Source: Acidovorax sp. FJL06
Lineage (GTDB): Bacteria > Pseudomonadota > Gammaproteobacteria > Burkholderiales > Burkholderiaceae_C
Assembly: GCF_003852545.1 (NCBI RefSeq)
Contig: NZ_QAJR01000005.1
Span: 143,758-207,757 of the forward strand
Reading direction: 5' to 3'
Length of the DNA stretch: 64,000 nucleotides
Below the pieces are notes generated by a model. It did not search any database and had not been told where the DNA came from. It saw only the letters and a program-made list of their open reading frames with translations. The translations under genes were made by a program, and so were the position numbers. Positions 10,038-17,431 of the stretch are shown here, one piece after another (positions within the stretch are counted from its first letter, which is position 1; each line of letters starts with the position of its first letter).

Positions 10038-10852
10038 TCAGTCCTTCCGGTTCATCTCATCCAGCGCTGCGCGCTCGATCAGCTGCAAGTCTGCAAAGAT
10101 GGCGTCACGCTCTGCATCCGACTTGCCGCGATGCATGCTGGCCAGCGTGGAGAAGACGGCCTGGTAGTCCAATCCTGGCGCACCACCCATGCCACCTACC
10201 CGCCATTGCGTGGACACGGCCACGAAAGACCGGTAGGCATCAACGTGCTCAGGCCAGATTTCTACGATCTTGTCTGGGTAGTCCGAGGGCTTCAGCCCCC
10301 AGACCGCCAGCTTCTTGGCATCGGGCGGTTTTTCGTAGATGGCCCGCCCGATGTCACTCAGTTTTTTGCGCGGGTGCCCTCGCGTGCCTCGTTGTACGCC
10401 TTGAACACCGATTCGGCAGAACCGGGGTACTGATCGCACATCTCGGTGAGGCTGGCCACTGAGAGGGGGGCGTCAAGGTCCCAGCCTGTCATGATCTTGA
10501 AGATCAGTTCACCAGCGAACTTCGCCCTCATCGACTCAAATTCGCTGTCTTTGATGGGCTTCATCAGCGCCAGGATTTCCTTTTCGCGCTCTGCCTCAGT
10601 GGTGGCTACCTTGGGGGCATTCTGCGAGGCGATGGTGTAGGCGCGCGTTGCTTCGACCTTGGCAGCATCGAACATTTCCTTGGTGACCTTGCTGATGCCT
10701 TCAGCATGGTCCTCGCGCAGCTTCGCCCATTCCGTAGAGAGCATGTACTTGGCTTCGAAGTTGATCTCACGGGGACCGTGAGGCGTCGGCACTTCGACAT
10801 TCATGGGGAACGACTTGGGGGCAGACTTGCCGATGACGAGTTTGGTAGCCAT
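10038..10852 (-). CDS. Tail assembly chaperone, long form made by -1 ribosomal frameshift (DUF1799-type C-terminus)
   Basis: Translation starts at ATG 10852, shifts -1 at A_AAA_AAC (10367-10361) and continues to the stop at 10038, giving 271 residues. The C-terminal 107 residues (LSDIGRAIYEKPPDAKKL...YRSFVAVSTQWRVG...GLDYQAVF) resemble the DUF1799 phage family. This mirrors lambda G/GT, in which the short and long chaperones coat the tape measure while the tail tube assembles. The frameshifted frame has an ATG at 10439 but no convincing ribosome-binding site, which favours expression only as a fusion. Confidence 0.8.
10358..10852 (-). CDS. Tail assembly chaperone, short form (gpG analogue)
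   Basis: This encodes 164 residues (MATKLVIGKSAPKSFPMNVEVPTPHG...). It ends at TGA 10360-10358, directly after the slippery heptamer. It is a small helical protein placed between the tail tube and tape measure genes, the fixed position of lambda gpG-type chaperones. Most ribosomes should stop here and make this product; a minority makes the long form. Confidence 0.8.
   Translation of the reverse strand: MATKLVIGKSAPKSFPMNVEVPTPHGPREINFEAKYMLSTEWAKLREDHAEGISKVTKEMFDAAKVEATRAYTIASQNAPKVATTEAEREKEILALMKPIKDSEFESMRAKFAGELIFKIMTGWDLDAPLSVASLTEMCDQYPGSAESVFKAYNEAREGTRAKN
10361..10367 (-). promoter_or_regulatory. Programmed -1 frameshift site A_AAA_AAC
   Basis: The zero-frame codons are GCA AAA AAC TGA. 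Slipping back one base on AAA AAC gives AAA AAA CTG AGT, which joins exactly to the DUF1799-like frame (...KK-LSDIG). The zero-frame stop follows the heptamer immediately. This matches the X_XXY_YYZ rule and its usual place in tail chaperone genes. Confidence 0.85.
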
Positions 10853-10971
10853 GGTGAATTACTTTCTTCGCAGGGTGGTATGAGCCCGTGCGCACCCCGG
10901 CCGTCCCTGCGAAGGAACGAACCGGGATGCGTCGGTGCTGGGTTGGCCGTATGGCCGTGGATGGATGCCGC

Positions 10972-11613
10972 TTAGTAGCGGGTGGGGCGACCTTGGAGCG
11001 AGATCGTTGCGCGGACTTGCATCACGCTGCCCTTGGTCAGGGTTGGCGTCTCGTTGAACGACACGTAGCCGTTGTAGAGCAGCACGGAGCCATTCGGCAG
11101 AGTGACCTTCAGCGCACGGATGGCGCGGGCTTCCCCGGCAGACTTCAGGGCGATGTACCCAGCCAGCGTCGGGTCGTCCGCAATGCCAATCTGGATCGAC
11201 TGAGCGCTGGTCACGGTGGGCAGCTGACGCTCGAAGTCTTCTTCCAGGAAGGAGAAGTTAGAGAACTGCTGGTCGCCGCCGTTGGTGGTGAATTCCAGGA
11301 TCTGCGCGATCTGGGTGAACGCCGTGATCTCACGCAGGCTGCCGGTGCCGGAGCCAGCGGGGAACCGGGTTGTGTCGGTCGTGTCAATGCCGGTCAGGTC
11401 CACAGCGTTCGTGGCCACGTTGGCAGCCTTGAACACGCGGCCATTGACCTTCTGCCAGCCAGAGGTCAGTTCGTAGAACGCGCCGTTGGCCATGCCATGG
11501 GCGGCGGCAGTGATCACACCGGGGTTAGCGTTGGTGATGGCAGAAACCGTCTTGGCAGAGCCGTAAGCGGTTGCGAGGGCGACGGTTGCGCCGTCAGGGA
11601 GGAATGCCGACAT
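10972..11613 (-). CDS. Major tail tube protein
   Basis: This encodes 213 residues from ATG 11613 (MSAFLPDGATVALATAYGSAK), with GAAAGG upstream. It is rich in beta structure and small polar residues, and ends in GSVMQVRATISLQGRPTRY. It resembles the phage tail tube family of siphoviruses (Phage_tail_3-like). It lies between the head-tail completion genes and the tail chaperones, the standard place for this protein. The product polymerises into the tube through which DNA passes. Confidence 0.8.
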   Translation of the reverse strand: MSAFLPDGATVALATAYGSAKTVSAITNANPGVITAAAHGMANGAFYELTSGWQKVNGRVFKAANVATNAVDLTGIDTTDTTRFPAGSGTGSLREITAFTQIAQILEFTTNGGDQQFSNFSFLEEDFERQLPTVTSAQSIQIGIADDPTLAGYIALKSAGEARAIRALKVTLPNGSVLLYNGYVSFNETPTLTKGSVMQVRATISLQGRPTRY

Positions 11614-11649
11614 GGTGGGCCTTTCGTGTTTCAACGCCCGCAAGGGGCA

Positions 11650-11729
11650 TAAAAAAACCCGCAGGGCCTTCGCCGTGCGGGGTGCTGTGAAGCCCTTGCG
11701 GGCACAAAAAAGCCCGCACGCGGCGGGCT
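11650..11729 (-). terminator. Two intrinsic terminators upstream of the tail tube gene
   Basis: On the minus strand, AGCCCGC-CGCGT-GCGGGCT plus a T-run (11729-11706) is followed by CCCGCA...TGCGGG plus seven Ts (11681-11651). A longer inverted repeat GCCCGCAAGGG/CCCTTGCGGGC (11636-11646 and 11692-11702) encloses the second one. Confidence 0.8.
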
Positions 11730-11748
11730 CTGTTGCTGGGCTGGCGGC

Positions 11749-12150
11749 CTAACTGAAGGCGCGCCAGTAGATGGACACCGGCACCATGTAGCGGTCCCCG
11801 TCGGGGAACCCGCTGCCGATGCTTGGCGTCTTCAGGATCTCGACCTTCCCTGTTCCCTTGGTGAGCGTCAGGGGAGGTTTGAACTGGTCGCGGATCAACT
11901 GGGCCCGCGACTTCGCAGGAACCCGACCCTTGTCCAGTGGGTAGAACAGCGACACCTGCAGGATTCCCCGGTCCTCGGTCACGTCCAGCGTGACGGCGTG
12001 ATCGACTGGGGCGTTCGTCAGGTGGTTGATGCGCTGGTACTCCGTGCCGGCCACGGGCGTAAAAGTCTTGTTCTCGAACGCAGTGGCGATTCCTGGCGTG
12101 ATTGCCAGCAGGCGCTCTTCCAGCGCGGCTTCGATTTCGGCGAGGGTCAC
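11749..12150 (-). CDS. Tail terminator-like protein (DUF4128-type)
   Basis: This encodes 133 residues (MTLAEIEAALEERLLAITPGIATAFENKTFTP...). It overlaps the preceding gene by 4 bases. Both the pattern and the length fit small phage proteins of the DUF4128/gpU-like group, which cap the tail tube before it joins the head. It lies between the gp10-like gene and the tail tube gene, which supports this. The family assignment is from memory of the pattern, not from a search. Confidence 0.65.
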   Translation of the reverse strand: MTLAEIEAALEERLLAITPGIATAFENKTFTPVAGTEYQRINHLTNAPVDHAVTLDVTEDRGILQVSLFYPLDKGRVPAKSRAQLIRDQFKPPLTLTKGTGKVEILKTPSIGSGFPDGDRYMVPVSIYWRAFS

Positions 12151-12542
12151 TTGATGCTCTCCACGGCCTTCTTAACGGCGTCGCTGTAGGCCTGCACGGT
12201 AAGACGCACCATTCCGCTCGGAGCTTGCTGCGACCAGCCGTTTTCCAGGCGCTTGGCGTAGGGCAGCGAATTGCTCAGCACGATGGTCTGGCCCGGCGTC
12301 CAGCCCTGCAGCGTGGTTGCTGTGCGGCCCAGGGCGCCCTGCCCGCTCGAATCTGCGGCGCTGTTGGTGGCGGCGTTCAGGCTGCCGATACCGCACTGCC
12401 AGTTCCCCTTGAACCGGCCTGTGTCCACTGGGCTGCGCTCGATCATTCCGCTCTGCAGCTCCAGCGCGGCGCGGCGCACCACCAGGGCGGCCTTGTCGCC
12501 AGCGCGCTCGCAGAGCTTGTTCAGGTTGGCAGCGAATCCCAT
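12147..12542 (-). CDS. HK97 gp10-like head-tail completion protein
   Basis: This encodes 131 residues. The sequence LELQSGMIERSPVDTGRFKGNWQ (residues about 27-49) is the hallmark of HK97-gp10/neck proteins (...SPVDTGRLR.SW), and a conserved NSLPYAKRLENGWS block follows. It acts in the neck, where the tail joins the head. It is coupled to both neighbours by short spacing or overlap. Confidence 0.82.
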   Translation of the reverse strand: MGFAANLNKLCERAGDKAALVVRRAALELQSGMIERSPVDTGRFKGNWQCGIGSLNAATNSAADSSGQGALGRTATTLQGWTPGQTIVLSNSLPYAKRLENGWSQQAPSGMVRLTVQAYSDAVKKAVESIK

Positions 12543-12752
12543 TCAGTCGTCCCAGCCTTCCTGAGTTGCAGCCAGCGCATCCACACGGCGCAGATGGCGA
12601 AACAGGCGGTTGCGCTCGCAGTAGGTGCAGGCCATCGCTGGCCTTCCGCCGCCATGCGGCCGGCAGGTGGCATCGAAGCGCCCGGGCTTGCCGCGCTCGG
12701 CGTAGCCCTTGCGGTGCTCCTTGCCGCGTTGAATGGCTTTTTCGAGGCTCAC
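12543..12752 (-). CDS. Small basic protein with Cys pair (possible zinc finger)
   Basis: This encodes 69 residues. KAIQRGKEHRKGYAERGKPGRFDATCRPHGG is followed by CTYCERNRLFRHLRR. The Cys and His residues could bind one metal ion. Proteins of this pattern recur in the head genes of related phages, to my knowledge without a known function. It starts 2 bases after the upstream stop and ends next to the gp10-like gene. Confidence 0.6.
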   Translation of the reverse strand: MSLEKAIQRGKEHRKGYAERGKPGRFDATCRPHGGGRPAMACTYCERNRLFRHLRRVDALAATQEGWDD

Positions 12753-12754
12753 GA

Positions 12755-13114
12755 CTACCTCCGAACGATCAGTTCCACCAGCACAGACGTGCCGGCCGGG
12801 GCCAGGTTCTTCGCGCGGATGACGGTGAACGCCACGCCGCCCAGCGTCAGGACGTGGGTGGGCTCCGGGATGCTCAGGCCGACGGCGGACAGGTACGCCT
12901 GCTCGTCGGTGACCAGCACCGTTGTGCCATCCACCAGCTTCTGGTCAACTGGGAACACGGCGGCGGTGCAAGCCTGCGTCACCTCGACTTCTGGGTAATC
13001 GCCCAGGTCCGGGTCGTACTCACCGCTGCGGGTCTTGTAGCTGACCGTGCCAGCGGCGCCGAACTCGCGCAGGATCTCGTCGGCCAACTGGGCCATTTCG
13101 GCGTAGAAGGTCAT
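12755..13114 (-). CDS. Head closure/neck protein candidate
   Basis: This encodes 119 residues (MTFYAEMAQLADEILREFGAAGTVSYKTRSGEYDPDLG...). It begins with an amphipathic helix, and a beta-rich domain follows. That plan fits head-closure or stopper proteins, which commonly sit between the connector and gp10-like genes. Overlap with the gene on its 5' side is 4 bases. The function is inferred mainly from order. Confidence 0.6.
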   Translation of the reverse strand: MTFYAEMAQLADEILREFGAAGTVSYKTRSGEYDPDLGDYPEVEVTQACTAAVFPVDQKLVDGTTVLVTDEQAYLSAVGLSIPEPTHVLTLGGVAFTVIRAKNLAPAGTSVLVELIVRR

Positions 13115-13491
13115 GCGATCCTCCGGGCGTACTCTTCCAGCAACGTCTGGGCGATGCCCTGAATGCCGTAGGCCTCCTGCTCCGAGCCGCAGCGTCGCTC
13201 GCCGATGTTCGCGCAGTGCTCTTGCCAGACGTGCACAGCCTCATGAACCAGAAGGCCCGCGATTTCGATGCTGGAGCGGCCCAGTGTTTCGCCCAGAGCC
13301 ACGATGGCGACCGACTCGCCCTTGCTGTTGGTCAGCAGGTGCGTCGTGGCGTCTGCGCGCGGTGATGCAAGGTAAGGTGTCGCTGGCAGCTTGCAGGCCT
13401 TCATGGCGGCGTCGCACTCTTCCTGGCTCAGCACCAGGCAGAGGAACGGCCCGGGGGCGGCTACACGGCGATTAAGCCATTTGGTCTTCAT
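13111..13491 (-). CDS. Putative HExxH metallopeptidase in the head gene cluster
   Basis: This encodes 126 residues from ATG 13491 (MKTKWLNRRVAAPGPF), which overlaps the previous stop as ATGA. LLVHEAVHVWQEHC holds an HExxH zinc-peptidase motif, and an E-rich helix GSEQEAYG lies 20-25 residues later and could supply the third ligand, as in gluzincins. No signal peptide is seen. A role in capsid maturation or in clearing a host protein is possible but unproven. Confidence 0.65.
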   Translation of the reverse strand: MKTKWLNRRVAAPGPFLCLVLSQEECDAAMKACKLPATPYLASPRADATTHLLTNSKGESVAIVALGETLGRSSIEIAGLLVHEAVHVWQEHCANIGERRCGSEQEAYGIQGIAQTLLEEYARRIA

Positions 13492-13730
13492 GCGTCCACC
13501 GTCAGCGCCACAGGCGGCATCGTGCTGCCCACCACCCACAGGGCGACGGGTCGGCCAGCGTTCAGGGCGGCCAGTTCCTCGGCCGTTGGCGTCCAGTAGC
13601 TCACTACAGCCGCCACGCCGTCGCACACAGTGCGCGTGATGGGCAAGGCACCGCAGGGCAACTCGTTCTGGTCCCAGCCCTTGGGCGCGCCCAGGACTGC
13701 GTTGTTCGAAGGGTGCTGTGTTTTGTTCAT
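13488..13730 (-). CDS. Small phage protein of unknown function
   Basis: This encodes 80 residues (MNKTQHPSNNAVLGAPKGWDQNELPCGALPITRT...). Four-base overlaps join it to the genes on both sides, so it is a real member of the head operon. PTAEELAALNAGRPVALWVVG is a helix-strand unit seen in small phage proteins. The function is unknown. Confidence 0.6.
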   Translation of the reverse strand: MNKTQHPSNNAVLGAPKGWDQNELPCGALPITRTVCDGVAAVVSYWTPTAEELAALNAGRPVALWVVGSTMPPVALTVDA

Positions 13731-14212
13731 GCCCGCACCACCCTCACCTGCCCGGCACTGCCCAGCAGATACGGCGCCAGCAGGGTTTCGGCAGACTGAT
13801 ACCGCGTAGCCTGCCGCGTGCCGGCCGCGTAGGTGGTTTCAATGGGCCCAACCTTCACGCTCTGCTTCTGCGGCCCCAGGTCGGGGGCAATATCGCCAGC
13901 CGATGCCTTCAGCGCCAGCAGTGCGCAGGCGTTGGCGATGGCCGCCGGGACCGTCTCCCAGTTGATCTCGTAGCCGTCCACCACCACGCCAGCGCGGGGC
14001 CAGTCAAGCACCTGCCCAGCGTTCAAGCGCTCACCCTTCCAGCGGCCAGAGTACCGGCCCATGTAGTCGGTGGCCTTGCGCAGGGCTTGCTCCTTGGCAT
14101 CGGGTGTCAGGAGCGCCCAGGCGGAATTGCCACGGGCTGCGTGGTAGGCGTCGGCGTTGGCGACGGAGATATAGGACTCCGCGCCAGCGGTGGGGGCGAC
14201 GATCAGGGACAT
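13727..14212 (-). CDS. Head-tail connector/adaptor, DnaT-like family
   Basis: This encodes 161 residues. The sequence SYISVANADAYHAARGNSAWALL...KEQALRKATDYMGRYSGRWKGER resembles the DnaT-like phage family found after the coat gene. Its members are helical and probably act as head-tail connector proteins. The name refers to a sequence likeness to primosomal DnaT, and I do not infer DNA binding from it. Confidence 0.7.
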   Translation of the reverse strand: MSLIVAPTAGAESYISVANADAYHAARGNSAWALLTPDAKEQALRKATDYMGRYSGRWKGERLNAGQVLDWPRAGVVVDGYEINWETVPAAIANACALLALKASAGDIAPDLGPQKQSVKVGPIETTYAAGTRQATRYQSAETLLAPYLLGSAGQVRVVRA

Positions 14213-14215
14213 GGA

Positions 14216-14536
14216 TCAGTAGGAGACGCGGTTTGCGCGGTCTTCTTCCGCCAGGTTGTTCCACTCGGTGCCGGACAGGCCGGAACGCTCAAAGGCGGCC
14301 AGCAAGGCAACCAAGTCGGCCTTCTTGGCGCCGTCGGGCACCGTGACGCCAGCGGCGTCAAGGGTGGCCTTGATCTCGGGCACCGTGGGGGCCTTCTTGG
14401 CGCCGTCGGGCTCGTCGGCAGGCTCTTGGCGCGCGCACGGCGCCCAGCCCAGGCGCTGGTGGTCGGCCAGCGTGGAAGGGTGGACTTCGAGGTACTCGCC
14501 GCCCTTGGCGACAGGGATCAGTTCGATATCGGACAT
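14216..14536 (-). CDS. HeH/LEM-domain small head protein
   Basis: This encodes 106 residues. Residues about 50-82 (VPEIKATLDAAGVTVPDGAKKADLVALLA) form a HeH/LEM-type helix-extended loop-helix. This domain is common in short phage proteins encoded next to the coat gene. It may decorate the capsid or bridge to the connector. The gene lies in the gap between the coat gene and the DnaT-like gene. Confidence 0.65.
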   Translation of the reverse strand: MSDIELIPVAKGGEYLEVHPSTLADHQRLGWAPCARQEPADEPDGAKKAPTVPEIKATLDAAGVTVPDGAKKADLVALLAAFERSGLSGTEWNNLAEEDRANRVSY

Positions 14537-14565
14537 GTGTTTCTCCGGTTCGCAGGAAAGGAGCC

Positions 14566-14581
14566 GGGGGCCGAAGCCCCC
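14566..14581 (-). terminator. GC hairpin downstream of the coat gene (weak terminator)
   Basis: The minus strand reads GGGGGC-TTCG-GCCCCC and then a pyrimidine-rich but not T-only tail. The stable UUCG hairpin may protect the coat mRNA 3' end more than it stops transcription. Confidence 0.45.
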
Positions 14582-14590
14582 AGCGGCGCC

Positions 14591-15910
14591 TTAGCCGATC
14601 AGCGTGGCGATGTGTTCGTCCTTGACTGCGGCAGTGCCCCAGGCCAGGCGAACGTGGTACGTCAGTTGCATGAACTGGCGGTAGACGGCGATCTCGAAGG
14701 TGATGCCGGAAACCGGGTCGGTCACCATCATCACGTCGTCGGCCATGTCCATGGCGCGGCCATCGGGGCCGACAGGCAGCGCAGGCGCGCGAGTAATCAG
14801 CTGCATTGCCGAGCGGGCGAACGCCACGTTCGGGGTGTAGTTATTGCCCACGGTAAGCGCGTTGGACGTTGGGATCACCACGCGGGCGCCGTTATCGTTC
14901 AGGCTGATCGTGCCGGGAGCAGCCACACCCGTGCCGACCACGTACTTGTTGGCAGAGTCAGCGGCGAAGGTCACCACATCACCAGCCAGGACGGTGCCGG
15001 AGCCGGTGATCAGCGCGATGTCCTTCGCGCCGACAGCGGTGCTGCCCGAAGTCACGTAGCTGGCGCCCGTGCCCTTGGTGTGCACGCCGATAGCGGACGA
15101 ATTGCGCAGCGCGAAGCTCTGCACGCGGTCGGTCATGCCGTTGCGCAGCATGTCGCTCGATCCAGCCTCGTTGACCTTGAACAGCACGCTCTGCTTGCCG
15201 CGCAGGTTGGACATGGCGGCCGAGCCGAGCACCAGTTGCAGGTCGCTCTTGGGCGCGCCGTTGTCTTCCAGGATGCGCAGCACACCAGCGAAGTCGCTCA
15301 GGTCGCCAGCAGTGCCGAATGGGGCGGTGCCAGCGGTGCCGTAGGCGCGGGACGCGTTCTTGTACGCGGCCAGCCACAGGTCGGACTCGATTTCGTTGGT
15401 GATGGCTCGGAACGCCTGCTCGAACTGACCGCGCAGAATGCCGGCATACGACCCAGCGTTGAGCAGGCCGCGCTGCTCTTCACCATTCCAGCGAATGGGA
15501 GCGTGCTTCGACTTGCTGATCGTCATGGACACATTGCCGATGGTCTGGTCGCCGGTGTTGGGCGCCGTGACAGCGGGCGTGTTGTCGGCCAGGGTCGTGG
15601 TCGGAGTGATTGGCACCAGGATGGACTGGTTCTGGGCAGCGCGTTCGGCGCTGGAGTTGCGCGTTACGGCTGGAATGAAGCCGACCATTTCGCGAGACAC
15701 CACGTCGAGCGCCTCGTAGATGGTCGGGATCAGGCTGGTGAGCGTGTTCGCACCCAGGGCAAAGTTCTGGCGCGCCTGGGTGACCCAGCCATGCGTGAAC
15801 TCGAACACACGCGCCGCAGCAGCGGCAACAGTCGCCATGGGGAGAATGGCAGCGATCAACGCCACCAGAGCGAGGACGCCGAAGCGGGCCTTGGAGAGGA
15901 TGGTTTTCAT
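14591..15910 (-). CDS. Major capsid protein, P22 coat-like
   Basis: This encodes 439 residues. After the N-terminus, ALGANTLTSLIPTIYEALDVVSREMVGFIPAVTRN and the later TISKSKHAPIRWNGEEQRGL match the P22 gp5-type coat family, and the length is right. The first 34 residues (MKTILSKARFGVLALVALIAAILP...) look like a signal or membrane segment, which is odd for a coat protein. The next ATG (15838, residue 25) has no ribosome-binding site, while ATG 15910 has GAAAG about 9 bases upstream. The scaffold gene lies just upstream. Confidence 0.85.
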   Translation of the reverse strand: MKTILSKARFGVLALVALIAAILPMATVAAAAARVFEFTHGWVTQARQNFALGANTLTSLIPTIYEALDVVSREMVGFIPAVTRNSSAERAAQNQSILVPITPTTTLADNTPAVTAPNTGDQTIGNVSMTISKSKHAPIRWNGEEQRGLLNAGSYAGILRGQFEQAFRAITNEIESDLWLAAYKNASRAYGTAGTAPFGTAGDLSDFAGVLRILEDNGAPKSDLQLVLGSAAMSNLRGKQSVLFKVNEAGSSDMLRNGMTDRVQSFALRNSSAIGVHTKGTGASYVTSGSTAVGAKDIALITGSGTVLAGDVVTFAADSANKYVVGTGVAAPGTISLNDNGARVVIPTSNALTVGNNYTPNVAFARSAMQLITRAPALPVGPDGRAMDMADDVMMVTDPVSGITFEIAVYRQFMQLTYHVRLAWGTAAVKDEHIATLIG

Positions 15911-15927
15911 GGTTGGTCTTTCAAATG

Positions 15928-15949
15928 AAAAAGGCCGCTCAAGGCGGCC
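15928..15949 (-). terminator. Intrinsic terminator between scaffold and coat genes
   Basis: On the minus strand the stem is GGCCGC-CTTGA-GCGGCC, followed by TTTTT. It stands about 18 bases before the coat start codon, so coat transcription must read through it or start after it. Confidence 0.75.
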
Positions 15950-16040
15950 CGGTTGGGGAGGAAACGAACGAATGGGCTATCCGGCCCGTACTCCGATCCC
16001 CATCCGGGTATCGGCTGAAAACTCAAAGCTGCAGTGGTGG

Positions 16041-16823
16041 TCAGTCAACAATGACTGCCGTGCCCTTGCCTGCTTCGAGTGAAACGGCGCGCTGCTGATC
16101 TGGCGGCATCGCGTCGAACTGGGTGCGAGTGACAGTGCGTTTACCGCCACTGCCACCACCGCCTTGCGCACCGCTGCCCGATGCGCCAGTGCCCTTCAGG
16201 ATGGAATCCCGGTTGGGGTATTGGTCGATCATGATTTCGAGGGCTTCCTCAAAATCAGCGGGCTCGCCATGCTTCACGCGGCTGAAAATCTGTTGGCCGT
16301 TGGCATCGAGGGCCACGGTCTTGCCGTCCACAATCTTGAACCGGCTGCCGAAAGCGGCCTGCACCATGTCTGCGGGAATGGCCACCTTGTCGGTGATGAA
16401 CTTCGAGCGTGCAAATGCGCCGCCGATCTTTTCGCTGTAGAGCTGCGTCTCCAGGTCTTTGGACTTGGCAACGAACGGCTCGTATTCCTTCTTCACCGAA
16501 TCAATGGCTGCCTGCTTGATCTTGTCAACTTCACCAGCGTCGATCAGGTTCTTGTCGTTCAGGTTCTTGACCGTGTTCAAAGCCTTGACGGCCGCTGCTG
16601 GGTCTTCGATCCCGGCGTCCTTGAATGGCTTCAAAGCGGTCTCAGCGGCCTCTGCGCGCTCACGGTGGCTCTTTGCCTCACCGTTCAGACGGCTGATCGT
16701 GGCCACGGTGCCGTCTGCGTCGAACGGCGATTCGCGCGATTCCGCATTGATGAACACGGGGAGCTTCTTGCCGTTTACTTCCTGGGTGACGAGGTTGCCC
16801 TCGGCGTCGTACTTGAATGGCAT
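16041..16823 (-). CDS. Capsid scaffolding protein
   Basis: This encodes 260 residues from ATG 16823 (MPFKYDAEGNLVTQEVNGKKLPVFI). Long charged helices (about residues 45-130; KSHRERAEAAETALKPFKDAG, SVKKEYEPFVAKSKDLETQL) are followed by a glycine-rich linker and a C-terminal tail. This is the plan of phage scaffolding proteins that guide coat assembly. It sits directly upstream of the coat gene, as in P22-like modules. There is no protease motif. Confidence 0.75.
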   Translation of the reverse strand: MPFKYDAEGNLVTQEVNGKKLPVFINAESRESPFDADGTVATISRLNGEAKSHRERAEAAETALKPFKDAGIEDPAAAVKALNTVKNLNDKNLIDAGEVDKIKQAAIDSVKKEYEPFVAKSKDLETQLYSEKIGGAFARSKFITDKVAIPADMVQAAFGSRFKIVDGKTVALDANGQQIFSRVKHGEPADFEEALEIMIDQYPNRDSILKGTGASGSGAQGGGGSGGKRTVTRTQFDAMPPDQQRAVSLEAGKGTAVIVD

Positions 16824-16914
16824 GGTTTGGTTGCTTTCTCGCAGGCTTCCACCTACGTGCGAATGAGCCATCCGGCCCGGTGCGCCCTACTTCGCATCCG
16901 CGTTTCGGGCAATG

Positions 16915-16947
16915 AAAAACCCGCCGAGACTTGCGCCTGGGCGGGTT
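16915..16947 (-). terminator. Intrinsic terminator upstream of the scaffold gene
   Basis: On the minus strand, AACCCGCC and GGCGGGTT form the stem, followed by TTTCATT. It is another hairpin in a late-operon gap. Confidence 0.7.
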
Positions 16948-16972
16948 GTTGGGGTGGTCTTGCGACCTGAAT

Positions 16973-17104
16973 TCAAATGTATGGCGGCAAGCAAGCTTCG
17001 CTCAACCAGTCCATGTAAGCGCCGCGAGGAGTTGCGCCGTTGCCTTCGATGCCGAGGCCAAAACAGGACCACCCGTTTCGACCTCTCCGCAGAAGAGGCT
17101 TCAT
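16973..17104 (-). CDS. Very small phage protein (43 aa)
   Basis: The sequence is MKPLLRRGRNGWSCFGLG...GATPRGAYMDWLSEACL. The pattern W.C.G....G.TP..AY.DW recurs in short phage proteins, which is why I accept this frame rather than a longer overlapping one that begins inside the gene to the right. It starts 11 bases after the upstream stop. The function is unknown. Confidence 0.5.
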   Translation of the reverse strand: MKPLLRRGRNGWSCFGLGIEGNGATPRGAYMDWLSEACLPPYI

Positions 17105-17115
17105 TTCTCGGAACT

Positions 17116-17424
17116 TCACTTCACACTCCTTGGCTTCGTCCGCCTGGGCTTCGGCTCCTGCACCAGCTTCGGCGGGTCTTGCACCATGAAGCTGAGGATT
17201 CCCTTTTTGTCGCAGTGGTAGCAAACCTTATCCGCCGTCACCGTCCCGCGCTTGATCTTGCCGTCCTGGCCGATGTAGGAGCCAGTGACCACCGTCATCG
17301 TGTCGCGGCCTCCGCACTTCGAGCACTGCAGCATGCCCGGCGCCCGCCTCATGGCCTTGACGCGCTCGATGGCGGCCTGCTTGGCGTCGGGTTCAGTGGG
17401 TGGGACTATGCGGAGTTCTGGCAC
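17116..17424 (-). CDS. Zinc-ribbon phage protein
   Basis: This encodes 102 residues with a four-cysteine ribbon: CSKCGG (residues about 34-39) and CYHCDKKG (about 68-75). A basic C-terminus follows (PKPRRTKPRSVK). It is probably a small nucleic-acid-binding protein. It lies between the gp7-like gene and the scaffold and shares their strand with short spacing. Confidence 0.65.
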   Translation of the reverse strand: MPELRIVPPTEPDAKQAAIERVKAMRRAPGMLQCSKCGGRDTMTVVTGSYIGQDGKIKRGTVTADKVCYHCDKKGILSFMVQDPPKLVQEPKPRRTKPRSVK

Positions 17425-17431
17425 CCGCGCA

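Noticed and set aside
13718-15928. A 736-codon plus-strand frame across the coat and connector genes
   Set aside because: It is the antisense shadow of high-GC genes. The minus-strand genes have recognisable products, overlaps and ribosome-binding sites.
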